Shown here piece after piece: positions 20,346 to 32,325 of a stretch of DNA of 64,000 nt (position 1 is the first letter of the stretch; each line of letters begins with the position of its first letter). This DNA is from Yponomeuta sedellus (Eukaryota; Arthropoda; Insecta; Lepidoptera; Yponomeutidae). The DNA is taken from NCBI GenBank assembly GCA_934045075.1, contig OW203736.1, positions 19,542,805-19,606,804 of the forward strand, written 5' to 3'. The translations under genes were made by a program, and so were the position numbers. The notes under the pieces were generated by a model that was not told the DNA's origin, made no database searches, and worked only from the letters and a program-made list of their open reading frames with translations.

Positions 20346-22826
20346 GTTTTTTTTTATACCTTAGCATTTGAAATTGATCCGCGGTGGGCACGCGTGTTAA
20401 TTAACCCCAATAATTTACTCAATAATTTATTAATTGAATACTCAATCATTTATTGCATTCCACAAGTATATACAGATGATTTGACTAAAAATATGAATCT
20501 TTGTGGACCCTGTAGTGTACGCAACCTTATAAATTATAGGAGGCCTTTTCAAATAAAAGATGAATAAAAGACATTTTAATTCTAATTAAATTGTATTACA
20601 CTCTCTTTGAGAGAAGGCCCGTGACCTGCAGGACGTTTAAATGCTATATAAAAAATACATATTATAGTTTACGTCACGTTAATGAAATGCACGTATCAAT
20701 GTGAAATGTCACATAGAGATTTTTCATTCCGGTAAAACAAAGTCAAGTTAAAGTTCACCTTACGAACCTACTGAATAATACATCTCCTGAGATCGTGTCG
20801 TTCGCGGAATAGAGATCACTTATACATTCGAGATAAAAATATAAATAGAACGGGTATAAGGATTAAATATTCATTTCTGGAAACCTTTGATTTTTCGCCG
20901 CGGCCTCCTGCATTATTCATAAATAATATTCTGTTCACTCAATTGGGAGATAACAGAAGAGCAACACTCCGTCACACTTCCCATTTACGTCCCTTCCTTG
21001 CTCTTCCAGCGCCGTACTTCCGTTCTTAATAGTAGGCTACCGTATTGTGACGTCAAATAAATGTTATTTTTCTTCTTCTTTCTTTCACCTCATTTAGAAG
21101 AAGAAGAAAACATTTATCAAACGCCACATAGACATACCTAATTATACAGGAGAAGGTATCTAATTTTGGTATCTAATTATTGACAAGCTGACATACATGT
21201 TTTTACCATTGATATTTTATATTTTGTGAATTGATTTCTTAATATTGCGTCTTTTATTTTGTTATATTTTTTCAAATCTTCGACTATTTGTATTAATTAT
21301 TGTTATTTCGTGAGATTATTTAAATGATTTTACTTCTGACACAAGATTTGTATGCTTATTTAGGAAGATCACAAAAGAAACTGTATTTTTAACTTGTGTC
21401 TCACAAATCAATTAATGAATTATGAAGTATGAAGGAAATTACAAAAAACAAAGTAGGTATAAAACAAAAGCAGAAGAAAAGAGAAACTACACGTGAAAGA
21501 AACAAACTTAAAGGCTACAGGTAGTTGTACCGTCATGAGCGCTATGTCACTTCAGTACCTTGTCAAAGTCAAAATAGTCAATTTCTCATATATCAGGCTA
21601 GAAGAGCATAGTGTGACAAGGTTCTAAGGTTTACATGCTAGTGCACGCGACTGTATACTGTATGTCGACGCAGCGGAAGAAAGGCGTCGAGCTCTGTACA
21701 AGCTGAGGGTTTGTACCCACAGCGCGCTGATTTTCAGCAAAGGACATTTTGAGTTAGTGTTTCCTAATTATTTGCGATGCTTATATAGTTATATATTAAA
21801 CGGGCTAATCGCAATTATTTATTAGATAAAACGTAATTAGGTACCTTAATTCTCGACGTTTCGGCAGCATTTAGACTATCCGCAACTTCCCTGTCCAAGA
21901 GTCGTACATAACTCGAGGAGTGTATTCGAACAAGATCATGAGTCACATTTGACTCATTTTCCATGCATTTTCGGTCATACAACTATCTAACTGGGGACGT
22001 AGGGAATTTGAATTGAATTATATGCGGACAGGGAAGTTATTAAAACACAACCAGTAACAGATCGGCGGCCATTATCGGTTTCCTCGGGAACTGACTGAAA
22101 ATCAGCGCTGAGGGCTCACTCCTCAGCACAACGCTGAGTCAGCTGCCCTTTTTGGCAACTAAGACATACCACAGGCTTAATCTATGTCTTTTTTTCTTTC
22201 GTTTGTTTCTGTAGTGACCATATTATGTCAATTTATCTGGTTTTTTTGTTTCTGAGATGTGTCTTGTTGGTACAATAAATGTCTTTCTTTCTTTAGATAT
22301 TTCCGTAAGTTCTATGAAAGAAAGACTTTCTGTGTTTTTCCACTTTACGCTCCAGTTTTGCATGTTTGCGCGGAGGATAAAGGGATTTAGTCAGTTACCT
22401 TTATTACCCTAATGAAAAATTCAGCGTGAAATTCGTCTCTCCGGCCACTGCCTTTCAGCCGGAGGCTTTTCCGTAGATTTAGACAGACGATGCGGATATA
22501 CGGCCAGGTTTTTAAATGAGCCTACGACGTAAGAATACAGCCGCAGGAGGTACGGTTTGTTCAAAAATCTGAAGAAACCTGAAGTGAATTTTTATCAAAA
22601 TTGAGATCGTTTGCTACCTGTGATTAAGCACAATATTTATATTATTTTTAATATGCTTGTAAGTGCAAGAAATTAACTAACATAGACAAAACTTCTGAGC
22701 AAAACCATACTTTTTAATTTCTACACTTTTTGGACAAAGTTTAAAAGCGAGAATTGTAGCCTTTTAGGGGACACTAAAAAGGCTAAGAGTGAGTTGGACT
22801 TGTACAGTAAGGGATTTTTATCATCG
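20346..22826. other. Long stretch without a recognised gene
   Basis: Rep-D pieces on the minus strand at 20380-20420 and 20605-20650 appear to be one copy split by about 190 bp of AT-rich sequence. Another Rep-D scrap is at 22095-22185. A sequence like 2261-2313 lies at 21797-21840. GTTTACATGCTAGTGCACGC at about 21630 recurs near 55290. No protein domain or RNA gene was seen on either strand. Confidence 0.5.
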
Positions 22827-22828
22827 TT

Positions 22829-23155
22829 ATCAACCCTTGTATGTCCCCACTGCTGGGGCACGGGTCTCTTCCTGCATCGGAAGTCCGGGTTGGTGGAGGA
22901 TTGTAAGACAGTGGCGGGCCTTACTGTCAGAAGTTATCAAGCCGCCCATAAGGCCTCTGACATGGCTTAACGACTGCCATTCTATGACAGCCGGCACCAA
23001 CGGCTTAACGTGCCTTGCGAAGCACGGAAGCGCTCGGAAAAATGCCACTAGCGGTAGTCACGGGACTCTCACCCATCCCGTACCTGACCGCGCCTGTTGT
23101 TGCTTAACCAAGTGATTGATTCCAATCACTCGGTTCGCCTAGGCCACGAGCGCTT
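22829..23155 (+). repeat. Rep-B copy 6
   Basis: Full span with a ~35-bp internal deletion after TCTCTTCCTGCATCG. Confidence 0.87.
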
Positions 23156-23519
23156 TTTATTATTGGTTGTGTGTTTAACCGACCTAAAAACAAGTTGTGG
23201 CGAGTACATGTCAACTCTGCACGCGCACCACAAACTCCAACATCCCTGCATCGCGCAATCAAAGAGTTTCATATGACATACCATAAATATAGAGTCCGAT
23301 TAACAACCGTCGGACCGGCCGTATCCAGGCATACGATCTGCCTGGCGGGGAATTTCCCTTTACAGTGGAGGAGCACGATCACTCGCTCTTCCCTATACAG
23401 GTTATCGTAGTCAGTGCGTGTCTTGGGCACCTAGTGCTTTCCTACCACCATTGAATTCAAATTCAATGCTACCACCACATGTTTGTGTTAGTAAGTGTTT
23501 GTAATTATATTATTTTTAA
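23156..23519. other. Unassigned stretch
   Basis: No domain recognised. AATTCAAATTCAAT-type short inverted sequence occurs near 23452-23470. Confidence 0.35.
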
Positions 23520-23666
23520 TGCACTAACCAGTGCTAGTCCTATTTAAAGCCTAAAAATTCCACCGATGCCGAGACTCGAACCCGTGACCTTTGGCTAACC
23601 GTGCCAGAGGTCGCGGGTTCGAGTCCCGGCGTGGGTTGAATTTTAGCCTCTAAATAGGTTTTTATA
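23520..23666. mobile_element. SINE-T head-to-head dimer 1
   Basis: A minus-strand 3' half (tail, body and B box, up to GGCTAACCGTGCC) is joined directly to a plus-strand 3' half that begins AGAGGTCGCGGGTTCG. The junction is the anticodon stem of the tRNA-like block. Neither half has an A box. Confidence 0.85.
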
Positions 23667-24270
23667 ACAGTTTTTGTAATTTTTAATCAACTTGAAAAAA
23701 GCAGCAGGATCTCAGTTCATCTATATATTTATTTAAGTATGGTCAGCGTCTTAGTAGTTCCATTTCACGTCGTCCGATTTCATTACCTAGCTCTTTTTTG
23801 TAAGAAAGGGGATACTTTTTTGTAAGAAAATGGGGTAAAGTACTTCAATGTGGTCCGAAATAAATTTATCGACCCGACCAATGAGAAAATTATGGAACTT
23901 CAATCTGCATAAAAAGTTAACATCGTTTTTCCCAAAAGTGTCAGTACAAACTGTGCAGTCTTAGCATGGTTGAGGAAACATGTTAAGCGTGTTCCTGCAT
24001 GGAGCCCCTTAGAGGCGGTTTATTTGCCTGTGTCAACTTGTCTTTCATTAAGTCTTCGTAGAAATATAAAAGACTCGCCACATCAAGATGCCTGCCTTAC
24101 ACGGAGGTAGAGAGGTCTTTTACTTTGCACGATCCTAGCATTCTTCTTTCGCTTCATCAACATACAGTAGTTTTAGCATGTACAAACCCCGGTTTCAGGT
24201 ACTTTTCACTTTGCGGTTTGCAAATACATCCCTGCTTTTTTAATTAAATTTAAATTTGCTTAAGCCAGAT
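23667..24270. other. Unassigned stretch
   Basis: No gene, RNA or window-specific repeat recognised. Confidence 0.4.
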
Positions 24271-24465
24271 GTCGCTGCCTGTACGTAATACAGAGAATAG
24301 TGTAAAGAGGTTCGAAATTTCACTGATGCCGTGAGTCGCCCATTGGCTCAATTGGTAGAGCGCTGGCACGGATAGCCAGAGGTTGCGGGTTCGAATCCCG
24401 GCATGGGTGAGGTTTTTTAAATTTGTCCTTAGCACGGGTTAGTGCATTAAAAATAAAAATAGTAT
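24271..24465 (+). mobile_element. SINE-T copy
   Basis: Head (GCTGCCTGTACGTAATACAG), A box TGGCTCAATTGG, B box GGTTCGAATCC and the 3' tail TAGCACGGGTTAGTGCATTA. The body segment AGCCTCTAAATAGG is deleted. Confidence 0.88.
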
Positions 24466-24987
24466 AAATACATCCCTTTTTTGTCGATCTGTCCTTTTTA
24501 CCCACATTCGCTTGACACATTTCTTTCGTTAATATTTCTTCATTGATCCTCTTTATTGTCCAAAACTCTAAATCAATGTTACATTCCCTTCTCAATTCTA
24601 GTCGCTACGAGTACATACTCTTTCAGTAAATAAGGTTTTTTAATAAAACTATTGCGTTCCTGATACTTCTGAAGAATAAAATTTCTGCTGCATTTAATTT
24701 CCCCATTTCTTTCTACTCTATTACACAACAAGGCGACAATAAATGTAACAAAATACCCGCATACTTGCAGATCGATCGCATTGATGCAATACTTAAGCCA
24801 AGTTACTTTGCCTTGCTTCAAGCTTTTATTCTGATAGCAACAAAGGTGGTTTTGCGTCGCTCAGGTGTAGAAGGATAGTGGTGAAATTGCTGGTAGCATT
24901 ACCATATTGATGCGAATGTCATAATGCGATTTTAATGCTCCAGCGATGGCCTGCGTCAGAAAATAATTGTGACAGAAGGGAAGGTTG
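24466..24987. other. Unassigned stretch
   Basis: Open translations on the minus strand are short and carry no motif. Nothing else recognised. Confidence 0.4.
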
Positions 24988-25323
24988 GATTGGAATCAAT
25001 CACTCGAGTTAAGCAATAACAGGCGCGGTCAGGTGCAGGATGGTTGACCGTCCTGTTACTACCGCTAGTGGCATTTTTCCGAGCGCTTCCGCGCTTCGCA
25101 AGCCACGTTAAGCCGTTGGTGCCGGCTATCATGTGATGGCAGTCGGTAAGCCATGTCGGAGGCCTCATGGGGGGCTTGATAACTTCTGACAGTAAGGCCC
25201 GCCACTGTCTTACAATCCTCCACCAACCCGGACTTGGCCCACGTGGTGGAGTAATGACCTAACCTTTCTGCGATGTAGGAATAGATCCGTGCCCCAGCAG
25301 TGGGGACACACAGGGTTGAAATC
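24988..25323 (-). repeat. Rep-B copy 7
   Basis: Near-complete minus-strand copy ending CCCCAGCAGTGGGGACACAC. Confidence 0.87.
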
Positions 25324-25440
25324 GGAATGCTTTAAGCGGTGAGTCCATACCTACGTATATACTGTGTCGTGGTTATAATAAATTGTTTAATTTATTTCGG
25401 AATAAAAAATTTCATACTGAATTAAAAACTGCTCTCCAAT

Positions 25441-25572
25441 GAGATAGAGATAGAGAATACTTTATTGTACATAAAAATGGAAATTACACGGATATTTCTT
25501 AACCTAAGAGTATAGTCGGCTGCCTTATCACTAAAAGTGATCTCTTCCAGACAACCTTTGGATGGATTGGAC
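25441..25572 (-). repeat. Rep-E copy
   Basis: On the minus strand it ends TGTACAATAAAGTATTCTC plus CTAT units, the best-preserved retroelement 3' end of this family in the window. Confidence 0.75.
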
Positions 25573-26328
25573 ACATTACATTAGAAAAGGAAGTAGATGT
25601 ACAGAAAAAAATACAAATTGAGGATTTCAGAGGTATAGAAATACGTGCCTAAGTAACAGTTCGAATAAATAAAAATGTTTAAATTAAATAAAGGTGTCTT
25701 TCAAAGTAAAGCTAACCGGCATTCAACAGGTAAGCACGTAACATCGTAGACCCCGTCTTCGCTTACCATCAGGCGTGACTGGGGTCAAGTGTAACCTACT
25801 GTCCTACTTTGAAAAAAATCAACAGTTACTTACAAATAATTTATACAAATGTAATTTTATTTCGTTTTTACTGTTTGCAATAAAGAATATGTGATAAAAA
25901 AAACATTAATGAGCATACAGGCAAGGCCGGAAATACACCCAGACTGAGGTACAATTTCAACCCTTTGCTTTGGTAGTCGGGCGTGTAAACGGATAGATCA
26001 ACGAGGCAGTCACAGAGTGACTTCTGGAACTATTCCTCTCTCGGAAAATAAATAATATACGATATCACACAGGGTCGTATTTAAAAGTGCGATGCCGCAA
26101 CGAATGGCCGGTCCAATGCAAATAATGCCGCGAATAATGAAATTATTGACGCGCAGTCCAACGCTCGCATTCCGCTGCTGGATCTCAGATAATTATTATG
26201 ATTATTCGCAGTGAAATAAATACCTAGTTTCAGATTTCAGTTGCGATAATTCTTCTTTTAAATATTTTCGATGATTTCGATGGTGTTATGTGACTCAGCC
26301 CCCGTGATTTCAAAAAAAGCAGGACAGT
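25573..26328. other. Unassigned stretch
   Basis: No gene recognised. CATCAGGCGTGACTGGGGTC near 25770 may be retroelement-derived, but there is no second copy here. Confidence 0.35.
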
Positions 26329-26590
26329 AGCATATATTTTAAAAACCTATTTAGAGGCTAAAAATTCCACCCATGCCGGGACTCGAACCCGCGACCTCTG
26401 GCTAACCGTGCCAGCGCCCTCCCAACTGAGCAAATGGGCGACTCACCGGCATCAGTGAAATTTCGAACCTTTTTACAATACTCTCTGTATTACGTACAGG
26501 CAGCAACGTCTGGCTGAAGTAATTTGCATCACTTGCAGCCCCGAGTACCTTACTTTGCAGTTAGGTTTTACATCGGTAGCATATATAATA
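26329..26590 (-). mobile_element. SINE-T copy with long head
   Basis: Minus-strand copy including the tRNA-like block and the full head: AATACTCTCTGTATTACGTA, then TTTGCATCACTTGCAGCCCC. It shows that about 170 bp of element precede the tRNA-like block. Confidence 0.87.
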
Positions 26591-26689
26591 AACTTTCAAG
26601 GAAATCTATCACGGCTATAAAGTAGTCCTAATAAGGGTTATGTTTTTTCGTTTTGGGGTGAGGTCCCCTAAAACGTGTTGTTCCACTAA

Positions 26690-26806
26690 TCCCATTGATG
26701 GGGATTTGTGACCATTGGCGCATTTTAGTATTGGCAATGGGGATTTATGAACAAAAAGTTCACAAATCCCCATCAATGGGGATTAGTGGAATAACCCCCT
26801 AAAACA
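26690..26806. repeat. Inverted repeat with CCCCATTGATGGGG arms
   Basis: Arms at about 26690-26722 and 26771-26803 contain TGATGGGGATTTGTGA and its complement, around about 45 bp that again includes a TGGGGATTTATGA motif. It resembles a small hairpin element. No second copy was found. Confidence 0.75.
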
Positions 26807-27159
26807 ACATGCATTTGTGTCGATCGCACGATAAGTGTGCGCGTGCTGTTTTTTTGATCTATTTTCTCGCTCCCCGCTACGAATTTGCGTAGCACGACTC
26901 GCTACGAGCTCCGTTGTACAACGTGCTACGGCGTAGACCCGCTGTACCATGCACTGACTGCTACACCAGCTGAATAATTATGTTAGAACGATTGGCGTAG
27001 TAATGTAAACCCGATGTAGACGGTGTAAACGGTTTTAGCACCGGTATGTTCCAATTACCTTAACAAAAATACGGTTTAAGTATTTTTAGGTTTATATTCT
27101 TTAACAAAAACCTTAACAAATATACGGTTTATGTATTGTACAGGTTAGTGCTAATGCAC
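26807..27159. other. Unassigned stretch with GCTACG-rich part
   Basis: Between about 26870 and 27020 the words GCTACG and GTAGCACG recur irregularly on both strands. Degenerate repeats AACAAAAATACGGTTTA and AACAAATATACGGTTTA lie at about 27061 and 27115. No gene recognised. Confidence 0.4.
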
Positions 27160-27400
27160 TAAGGACAATTTTAAAAACCTATTTAGAGGCTAAAAATTCC
27201 ACCCATGCCGGGATTCGAACCCGCGACCTCTGGCTATCCGTGCCAGCGCTCTTACAACTGAGCTAATGGGCGACTCACCGGCAGCAGAGAAATTTCGAAC
27301 CTCTTTACAATACTCTCTGTATTACATACAGGCAGCGACAACTGGCTGAAGTAATATGCATCACTTGCAGCCCCGAGTACCTACTGTACAGTTAGTTTTT
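27160..27400 (-). mobile_element. SINE-T copy
   Basis: Full tRNA-like block plus head (ACAACTGGCTGAAGTAATAT). Divergent A box (TTGTAAGAGC on the minus strand). Confidence 0.87.
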
Positions 27401-27424
27401 TAAAATATTTTTAGGTTAATTTGA

Positions 27425-27830
27425 ACTCGCTAGACGCTCTGGTTTCTTCACGATGTTTTCCTTCACGGTTAGTGAGTGGCATTGTTACTATAGTTTCACA
27501 AATGTACATAACTTAAAAAACAAAGTTATTGGTACATGCCCGCTCTGGGAATCGAACCTGGGTCTCTCGACTTCATCATCGTTCATCGTTCTACTCACTT
27601 AGCTACTGCCGCTTCTGATCCGCAAGCTGCATGTGACTCAATCAGCTCGAAGATACCGAATATCGTAGGCTTTTGTTGCCGTAATGTAACGTCCCTACTC
27701 CTGCGCCCCACTGCAGTTTACAGGTTTTCTCTCAGAGGCAGAGTATATGCCGGGACTTGAACCGACGACCTCTTAAACGTGAGGCCGGCATTTGATCTCA
27801 GCGCTACCATCACCGCGTTGCTAAATACAA
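27425..27830 (+). repeat. Rep-D copy with two tRNA-like blocks
   Basis: The clearest Rep-D: a TTTCTTCACGATGTTTTCC start, CATTGTTACTATAGTTTCAC, then CATGCCCGCTCTGGGAATCG, which is the 3' end of a minus-strand tRNA-like block. A second degenerate block is at 27735-27830. Stems do not close, so no tRNA gene is called. Confidence 0.65.
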
Positions 27831-28172
27831 ATTTACGAAGTAAGGTTTTTACAGTAAAAATGTACCACAATATAGGTGTTTATCATAGGCAAAAACCTCT
27901 TTCAGTCTAAACCAGTGGTCCGCAAAAAACTGCTGGTCCTTGGAGGCATTCCAAGTGGTCCGTGGAGCCATGAGTGCAAAATAATAATTGTGTGTTAGTC
28001 GTAAAATTATGCGAGCAATACTTTAATCATTTGACTCTCTCAATGATCTAGCGATTAACACGCTTGCCTACTGAAACAGTGGTCGTAGGTCCATTTCCAT
28101 ATTTGTAATGTTCCTTGCCAAGGCAAGGACATTACAAACACGAGTGCCTCAAGAGGCACTCATGGCCTAGTG
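27831..28172. other. Unassigned stretch with small hairpins
   Basis: Two hairpins stand just before the next Rep-B copy: GTAATGTTCCTTGCC with its complement at about 28106-28135, and GAGTGCCTCAAGAGGCACTC at about 28142-28161. Confidence 0.5.
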
Positions 28173-28515
28173 AAGCGCTCAAGGCCTAGTCGAACTGAGT
28201 GATTGGAATCAACCACTTGAATTAAGCAGCAACAGGCGCGGTCAAGTACAGGATGAGTGACCGTCCCGTGACTACCGTTAGTGGCATTTTTCGTGCTTCG
28301 CAAGGTACGTTAAGCCGTTGGCGCCGGCTGTAATGTAATGACAGTTGCTAAGCCATGTCAGAGGCACTATGGGCGGTTTGACAACTTCTGACAGTAAAGC
28401 CCTCCACTATCTTACAATCCGGATTTGGCCCCCGTGTTGGAGTATGGCCTAACCTTCCTGTGATGCAGGTAGAGATCCCTGCCCCAGCAGTGGGAGAAAT
28501 ATAAGGGTTGACATC
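28173..28515 (-). repeat. Rep-B copy 8
   Basis: Minus-strand copy with deletions in the AGCGCTTCC region. Confidence 0.85.
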
Positions 28516-29189
28516 AACTGTCGTTGCCTGGTCGTCAAAGCACAGGGTACAGGGTATAGTTTAGGACCAGGACAAGTGAGTGTGTCGTATGGAAGTTATT
28601 TATTTACATTTACCAATAAACCAACTAAGTGGTCCCTGACTAGACAGAAATTTGGTAAAATGATCGCTCACGACTGAAATGTTAAGAGCCACTGGTCCAA
28701 ACGTAACGTAAGCTTAAAGGCAGCAAAGTTGCGCCGAGATAACTTGGCTGAGTGTATTCGAGAGCCTTTTCAACCGTTCTGTGATTTATAGCGCTGGACC
28801 TCGGCAGGGCGGCGTGTGCTGAATTTGAGACGTGAATTTATTCCGCAGTATGGATTTTAAAGTAACAGTGGCGTACGAAGAGTAAGTGCATTTTCTTTTA
28901 AATGTCGCCTTTGCATTTGAATATTTTAATAGCAGCCAGTGATTTATTACTGCTTTCTAAAGTCTAAATCTCGGTTTGCTGAAAATAATCCGCGGTTTTG
29001 CTTCTACACTTTGAACATTTATTTATCAAATGATGTGTACCTGGTGTACATAAAAATTAACCATGACATAGATATGGGTAAACACGTAGCCTAAACTAGA
29101 AATAAACTTGAAGCAATTAACTTTACCGAACGTTAAACATCAATCAACACTCTTTTCATATGTTTAGAAAAGAGAGAGAAAAACACTCT
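28516..29189. other. Unassigned stretch; candidate first exon at 28850
   Basis: At 28850-28881 an ATG opens a short frame (MDFKVTVAYE) followed directly by GAGTAAGTGC, a good 5' splice site match. The upstream 50 bases are GC-rich compared with the surroundings. No partner exon is recognised, so this is only a suggestion. The rest is unassigned. Confidence 0.2.
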
Positions 29190-29470
29190 TTTAAAAACCT
29201 GTTTAGAGGCTAAAAATTCCACCCATGCCGGGACTCGAACGCGCGACCCCTGGCAAACCGTGCCAGCGCTTTGCCAGCTGGGCGACTCACCGGCATCAGT
29301 GAAATTTCGATCCTCTCTACTCAATACTCTCTGTTTACGTACAGGCAGCGAAATCTGGCTGAAGTAATTTGCATCACTTGCAGCCTCGAGTGCCTACTTT
29401 GCAGTTCTAGCAGTAGTAGCCACTAAATAGGTTTTAAAAATTGTCCTCAGCAAGGGTTAGTGCATTAAAA
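29190..29470 (-). mobile_element. SINE-T copy followed by an inverted SINE-T tail
   Basis: The minus-strand copy (29190-29412) has a deletion in the A-box region. It abuts a plus-strand body-and-tail piece (CACTAAATAGG, then TTAGTGCATTAAAAAG) at 29420-29468, so the two parts are in opposite orientation. Confidence 0.8.
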
Positions 29471-30158
29471 AGAACAAAAACCCATTTATTACAGCAACAG
29501 TTATGAAACACCACACAACAAAGTACTTAACAAAACATTTACAAGCAATGGTCACGGTATGTCTATGCTGCTGCAATGGGCAGCTGACTCAGCATACTGC
29601 CGAGGGTACTATTCCTCAGCACTAATTTTCAGTCAGCGCCTGTCTCATGAGGGTTCCACGCGCGGCATATAATATAATAAATAAATAAAATATGTTTATT
29701 TTCAGTATCAAACTTAAAGTAGGTTACAATTTGTGTGGGAGTTTCCTTTTAAGTAAGAATTACCTGTGCCAGGAAAACTCCCGCTCTTCCTAATTGGGTA
29801 GCATTAATTAAAGTGATTATAGCTGAGAATGAAATCAAATTTAGCAAAAAAAAAAAAACATCATATTGTTGAAAAAAAATACTTACCTATTGCTTGTTTA
29901 TGGTAAGCGTTTATAACAAAGATTGTTTAAGTGTTTTTGTCAATGTCCAAAAAGTAAAGTAAAAGTAGATTTGCTTTTATTCAAAGAGCTGAATTGCGGA
30001 CGCGAGCGCCGTCTCTAATTGCCATGATGAAGCTCAGAATAAGATCGAAACCCGGTCGGGCTCTTTCTTCGAAAAATCAAGTAAGTGATTCCGAAATTGA
30101 AAGGGCCATACACGCTAACGCGATGGCGATCCATACATTTTTACTTTTATAATTACCG
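29471..30158. other. Unassigned stretch with Rep-D scrap
   Basis: Rep-D-related sequence at about 29560-29665 (CAGCTGACTCAGC, CTCAGCACTAATTTTCAGTC). A retroelement-like AAATATGTTTATTTTCAG lies near 29687. No gene. Confidence 0.4.
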
Positions 30159-30521
30159 TTATCAACCCCACTGCTGGGGCACGGGTCTGTTTCTGCATCG
30201 CAGGAAGGTTAGGCCATACTCAATACCACGTGGCCATACCACGGGGGCCAAGTCCGGGTTGGTGGAGGATTAGATATCGGCGAGCCTTACTGTCAGAAGT
30301 TATCAAGCCGCCCATAAGGCCTCTGACATGGCTTAACGACTGCCATTATATGACAGCCGGCACCAACGGCTTAACGAGCCTTGCGAAGCACGACAGCGCT
30401 CGGAAAAATGCCACTAGCGGTAGTCACGGGGCGCTCACCCATCCTGTACCTGACCACGCCTGTTGTTGCTTAACCAAGTGATTGATTCCAATCAATCGGT
30501 TCTCCTAGGCCACGGTCGCTT
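30159..30521 (+). repeat. Rep-B copy 9
   Basis: Copy with the first hairpin damaged (ATCAACCCCACTGCTGGGGC) and a local rearrangement after GCCATACTCAATACCACG. Confidence 0.86.
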
Positions 30522-30689
30522 CACATTATTATTATTATAATTATCTTTATTTTCTTCCAAAATTTTTTTACAAGTTGTTTATATTTTAGGGGTATTACAA
30601 TATTTGAGGCAAAGCTGCATATAAACAATCATCTTCTGTGTCTGAACTAGGTTCTAGACCTGTATCTCAGGCAACAGTTTTATGTATGT

Positions 30690-31310
30690 AGCCTATAAAC
30701 GCCCCACTGCGGGGCACAGGCCTTCTCTTAGAGAGAGAGAATCGAAACTTTCGTAAGCACAACACATTGTAGACTTTAGTCCGGATCTACTTACGGGTGT
30801 TGTTATATCGGAAGAGTCCGACCAGGGAGCCAATTCCCACTTCATTCGCAAATAAGTCGTATACGACTCTACGGCTTTTGACCTGGAATTCTACGTAAAA
30901 AGTCGAGCAACAGCCAAAATCTGTATTCACAACGCCATGCTAGATTTAATTCGAATGAGAAAATGAATGTATAATGACTCTGTCGACTTATCTTATCTTA
31001 TTTTTATGCAACAAACGTCTAAGCCTTCAAATATTTTGCGTCTACGCTTTCAATTCGCATGGGTGAGAATCGGCCCCTGGTTTTAATCATAATGAGCAGA
31101 GACGGAGCTCGCGTCGTCGGTTGCTCGTCTCACACTGGTCGCACTATTCCGATATAACAACACCCGTAAGTAGATCCAGACTAAAAGTCTACAGAGAGAG
31201 AATCGGTTTATTTAGGAGAGCGTGCCCACCGCGGATTGGCAATTTCGGGCGTTCAGGTATTGGAACACCTCAGACTCGGGTTTCCTCACGACGTTCATAC
31301 AAACATGGTT
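30690..31310 (+). repeat. Rep-D copy split by an FB element
   Basis: Rep-D starts GTAGCCTATAAACGCCCCAC and breaks off in AGAGAGAGAATCG at about 30745. It resumes with the same bases at about 31190 and continues GCGTGCCCACCGCGGATTGG. The duplicated bases at the two junctions mark the target of the FB insertion between them. Confidence 0.75.
30746..31190. mobile_element. FB (foldback) element, copy a
   Basis: The ends contain inverted copies of CGGATCTACTTACGGGTGTT followed by GTTATATCGGAAGAGTCC (left) and its partner ending TAGATCCAGACTAAAAGTCT (right). The interior includes TTTTTATGCAACAAACG and AGCAGAGACGGAGCTCGCG. It is inserted in Rep-D with about 13 duplicated bases at the edges, though the GA-rich target makes the exact length uncertain. 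No protein. Confidence 0.75.
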
Positions 31311-31325
31311 TATTTGTATTCTTTT

Positions 31326-31512
31326 AAATGCACTAACCCGTGCTAAGGACAATTTTTAAAAACCTATTTAGAGGCTAAAAATTCCACCTATGGCGGGATT
31401 CGTATCCGCGACCTCTGGCTATCCGTGCCAGCGCCCTTCCAACCGAGCTAACCGGCATCAGTGAAATTTCGAACCTCTTTACAATACTCTCTGTATTACG
31501 TACAGGCAGTGG
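31326..31512 (-). mobile_element. SINE-T copy
   Basis: Minus-strand copy with tail, body, tRNA-like block and part of the head; CGACTCA between the A box and the head is deleted. Confidence 0.83.
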
Positions 31513-32160
31513 TTTATTTGTTTATTTATTTGTTGTTAGTTTCACTGCAGTTTTACACAATTTTAAAATTACAACCGTATGGGGTGGACGCAATGCAATA
31601 AGCATTTTCTACCAGTCAACCGCAGGAGGTCGAAGAAAGAGTTACTCGGCGATTGGTAGGTTGGTTTTCTGCAGTACTATTTATATGGACATATGTATGG
31701 ACCGCCACCTCTGCCCGCGTTGGTATGTTTCACCTAAAACCTACCGGTATTTTCGTTCTTCTTTTTTAAGGGTGTGTCCCAAAACGGTTTGTTTAGGATG
31801 CCATTCTATCTGGCCATTAGTGGGCCCTTTTGTGGAGGGGCCCTTTCAGTGGGCCGATGATTTATTCTGCAATCCGCCCATCAGCTGGCGTTCTATTGAA
31901 CGACACTTCTGGAGCAAGCCAACGTTGACAGAAAAGTTGAATTTAAAAATGTGTTTTTGTCTTACGTTTGCATTGATAGAAGCTAGCCTATCGGGAGGAA
32001 AATGGAACCAAATGCTGCATTAGAAATGAAGTAAATTGGTGTAAAAGTAGGGTCTAATTGACCGATGCAGCGAATTTTGCTTTATGCAACAACAGAAACA
32101 CACCGCGAGACGTAAAAATTGTATTAATGCAATTTACAGTTTGTCGCGGTGTATTTCAGT
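31513..32160. other. Unassigned stretch
   Basis: A 120-codon open frame at 31661-32023 shows no domain and has an unusual W/C/F-rich composition, so I do not call it a gene. A hairpin-like GGGCCC pair lies at about 31820-31860. Confidence 0.4.
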
Positions 32161-32164
32161 TGCT

Positions 32165-32325
32165 TATTTTCATTTTTATATTTAGCCTACAAACGTTCTA
32201 CTCGAGGCCTTCTCTCAGAGAGTAAGTTTGGGCTTAATTATCATGTGTGCCCACCGCGGATTGGCAATCTCAAGCGCCGTGGTTTTTTAACACCTCTGGA
32301 CACGTCTGACTTTTTTTTATTAATT
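32165..32325 (+). repeat. Rep-D copy
   Basis: TAGCCTACAAACGTTCTACT, GCCTTCTCTCAGAGAG and GTGTGCCCACCGCGGATTGG appear in the family order. Confidence 0.65.

Noticed and set aside
31661..32023. 120-codon open frame
   Set aside because: No recognisable motif, atypical composition and no splice or promoter context.
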